From Uruburuella testudinis (GTDB lineage: Bacteria; Pseudomonadota; Gammaproteobacteria; Burkholderiales; Neisseriaceae), in the NCBI RefSeq assembly GCF_022870865.1, contig NZ_CP091508.1, positions 1-64,000 of the forward strand: a DNA stretch of 64,000 bases, written 5' to 3'. Positions 61,529-64,000 of this stretch are shown here, one piece after another (position 1 is the stretch's first letter; each line of letters starts with the position of its first letter). Under the pieces are notes generated by a model. The model was not told the origin of the DNA. It saw nothing but the letters and a program-made list of their open reading frames with translations, and made no database searches. Position numbers and translations under genes: made by a program.

Positions 61529-62479
61529 ATGAGCCTGAATATTGCTGTATTAGAGCGTGAAACCTTGGCAGATCGGCCGTTTGGCTTTGATTTTGAACAT
61601 AAATTGCGCGAATTCAGCAGCACTGAATCGGCTAATACCGCTGCCTGTATTGCCGGTGCCGATGTGCTGATCAGCAACAAAGTTCCGATTACCGCCGAGC
61701 ACATCGCCGCTAATCCTCAGCTCAAACTGATTGCCGTTGCCGCTACCGGAGTCAACAATATCGACCTTGAAGCCGCCCGCAGCGCCGGGGTAACCGTATG
61801 TAATATCCGCGCTTACGGCAACGAATCGGTAGCCGAACATGCTTTTATGCTGATGATTGCACTGATGCGCAACCTGCCCGCTTATCAGCGCGATGTTGCC
61901 GCCGGTTTGTGGGAGCAATCGCCGTTTTTCTGCCATTTCGGCGCGCCGATGCGTGATTTGAACCGCAAAACGCTGGCCATCTTCGGCCGCGGCGGCATCG
62001 GCAATACGCTGGCGGGTTACGCTCGGGCCTTTGGTATGAATGTGATTTTCGGCGAACACAAACATGCCGACCGCGTGCGCGAAGGTTATGTTGCTTTTGA
62101 TGAAGCCATCCGCAACGCCGATGTGGTGTCGCTGCATTGCCCACTCAACGAACAAACCGCCGATATGATTGATGAAGCCGAATTGCAGCAGATGAAGCCC
62201 GGCGCCATTCTGATTAACTGCGGCCGCGGCGGCCTGGTCAATGAAACCGCGCTGGTGGCGGCTTTGAAATATGGCGGGCTCGGCGGCGCCGGCTTTGATG
62301 TGCTCACCGAAGAGCCGCCGCGCAACGGCAATCCGCTGCTCAAAGCGCGGTTGCCCAATCTGATTGTTACCCCGCACATGGCTTGGGGCAGCCAGGAAGC
62401 GCAAAACCGGCTGTTTGATATTTTGGTGGATAACATCAATTGCTTTGTTGCGGGTAAGCCGCAAAACGTAGTGGCATAA
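61529..62479 (+). CDS. D-isomer-specific 2-hydroxyacid dehydrogenase (HprA/glycerate dehydrogenase-like)
   Basis: A 316-residue NAD(P)-dependent dehydrogenase. The cofactor motif is AIFGRGGIGNTLAGYARAFG (about 148-167). The catalytic Arg lies in INCGRGGLVNE, the Glu in TEEPP and the His in TPHMAWG. The family reduces glyoxylate or hydroxypyruvate, or works on related D-2-hydroxyacids. Three ATG codons lie together, and 61529 gives the best spacing to AAAGGA. A Fur-box-like site upstream suggests iron control. Confidence 0.9.
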   Translation: MSLNIAVLERETLADRPFGFDFEHKLREFSSTESANTAACIAGADVLISNKVPITAEHIAANPQLKLIAVAATGVNNIDLEAARSAGVTVCNIRAYGNESVAEHAFMLMIALMRNLPAYQRDVAAGLWEQSPFFCHFGAPMRDLNRKTLAIFGRGGIGNTLAGYARAFGMNVIFGEHKHADRVREGYVAFDEAIRNADVVSLHCPLNEQTADMIDEAELQQMKPGAILINCGRGGLVNETALVAALKYGGLGGAGFDVLTEEPPRNGNPLLKARLPNLIVTPHMAWGSQEAQNRLFDILVDNINCFVAGKPQNVVA

Positions 62480-62546
62480 TGCAGATAAAGGTAATCATCC
62501 GCTCAATCCGGCAAGCTCGGATTTGTGGATAATATTGTGGATAAGA

Positions 62547-62586
62547 TAAGGCCGTCTGAAACAAAATATTTCAGACGGCCTTATCT
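62547..62586. terminator. Bidirectional DUS terminator between dehydrogenase and gnd
   Basis: ATAAGGCCGTCTGAAAC pairs with its complement around a short A+T-rich loop, between convergent genes. Confidence 0.8.
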
Positions 62587-62628
62587 TTAAAACCAAACCG
62601 ATTAATCGATGCGGTTTGCCGACATTAA

Positions 62629-64000
<1,372 letters not shown>

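Overview
The window is chromosomal DNA from a Neisseriaceae bacterium, most likely a Neisseria or close relative. Dozens of copies of the neisserial DNA uptake sequence core GCCGTCTGAA are scattered through it, almost all in the AG dialect (AGGCCGTCTGAA), many as inverted pairs that form terminators. The gene content (polA, glmU/glmS, gltX, xseB-ispA, luxS, moaA, murJ, lptD-surA, mnmE, gnd, AmgK/MurU) fits a betaproteobacterium. I saw no tRNA, rRNA, CRISPR array or prophage. The species cannot be fixed from the sequence alone.

Layout. 0-3.5 kb: polA and a small DUF4298 gene. 3.5-6.7 kb: an SsuABC/TauABC-like ABC importer (ABC-1). 6.9-7.7 kb: a LOG-family nucleotide hydrolase. 7.8-17 kb: an accessory metabolic island made of cyanase, a rubredoxin-reductase fusion, a DszC/SfnB-like flavoprotein, an OsmC protein, a sigma-54 activator of the GAF-AAA+-Fis type, and a divergent NrtA/CmpA-type ABC importer (ABC-2). 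17-31.5 kb: DUF896 protein, pirin, DegV, a class 1A dihydroorotate dehydrogenase, an orphan ThiB-like protein, a HAD nucleotidase, glmU, glmS, a hotdog protein, a lipoprotein gene carrying an in-frame repeat insertion, an MFS transporter and udk. 31.6-41.9 kb: Kazal-like lipoprotein, outer-membrane barrel, periplasmic broad-spectrum amino-acid racemase, gltX, xseB-ispA, a glycosyltransferase/PAP2 pair, murU, luxS. 42-54.5 kb: an uncharacterised ATP-grasp enzyme, moaA, murJ, an orphan RND pump, amgK and lptD-surA. 54.5-64 kb: a degenerate IS256-variant element, mnmE, yjdM, a Balon-like ribosome hibernation factor, FKBP, a DODA dioxygenase, DUF2061, a 2-hydroxyacid dehydrogenase behind a Fur-box-like site, and the 3' part of gnd.

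The most interesting system is the island at 7.8-17 kb. Two near-consensus sigma-54 promoters face outward from the activator gene, one (13515-13530) driving the importer operon and one (11611-11626, minus strand) driving the osmC-flavoprotein-rubredoxin reductase-cynS operon. Each has related GTTGAYAATGT-type sites about 55-85 bp upstream. This looks like one self-contained regulon for uptake and oxidative breakdown of a nitrogen/sulfur compound that yields cyanate. The substrate is not known from sequence.

The second theme is repeats. Three families of short non-coding elements fill the intergenic gaps. Family 1 is a MITE of about 165 bp or a 50 bp end-only form, with TIR CTAGGGTGTCCKGACMATT. 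Family 2 is 65-150 bp with TIR ATACCCATTCACAAAAGTAA. Family 3 is a DUS hairpin followed by a conserved tail of about 150 bp. Family 1 has inserted in frame into a lipoprotein gene, supplies the stop codon of yjdM, and is nested with family 2.
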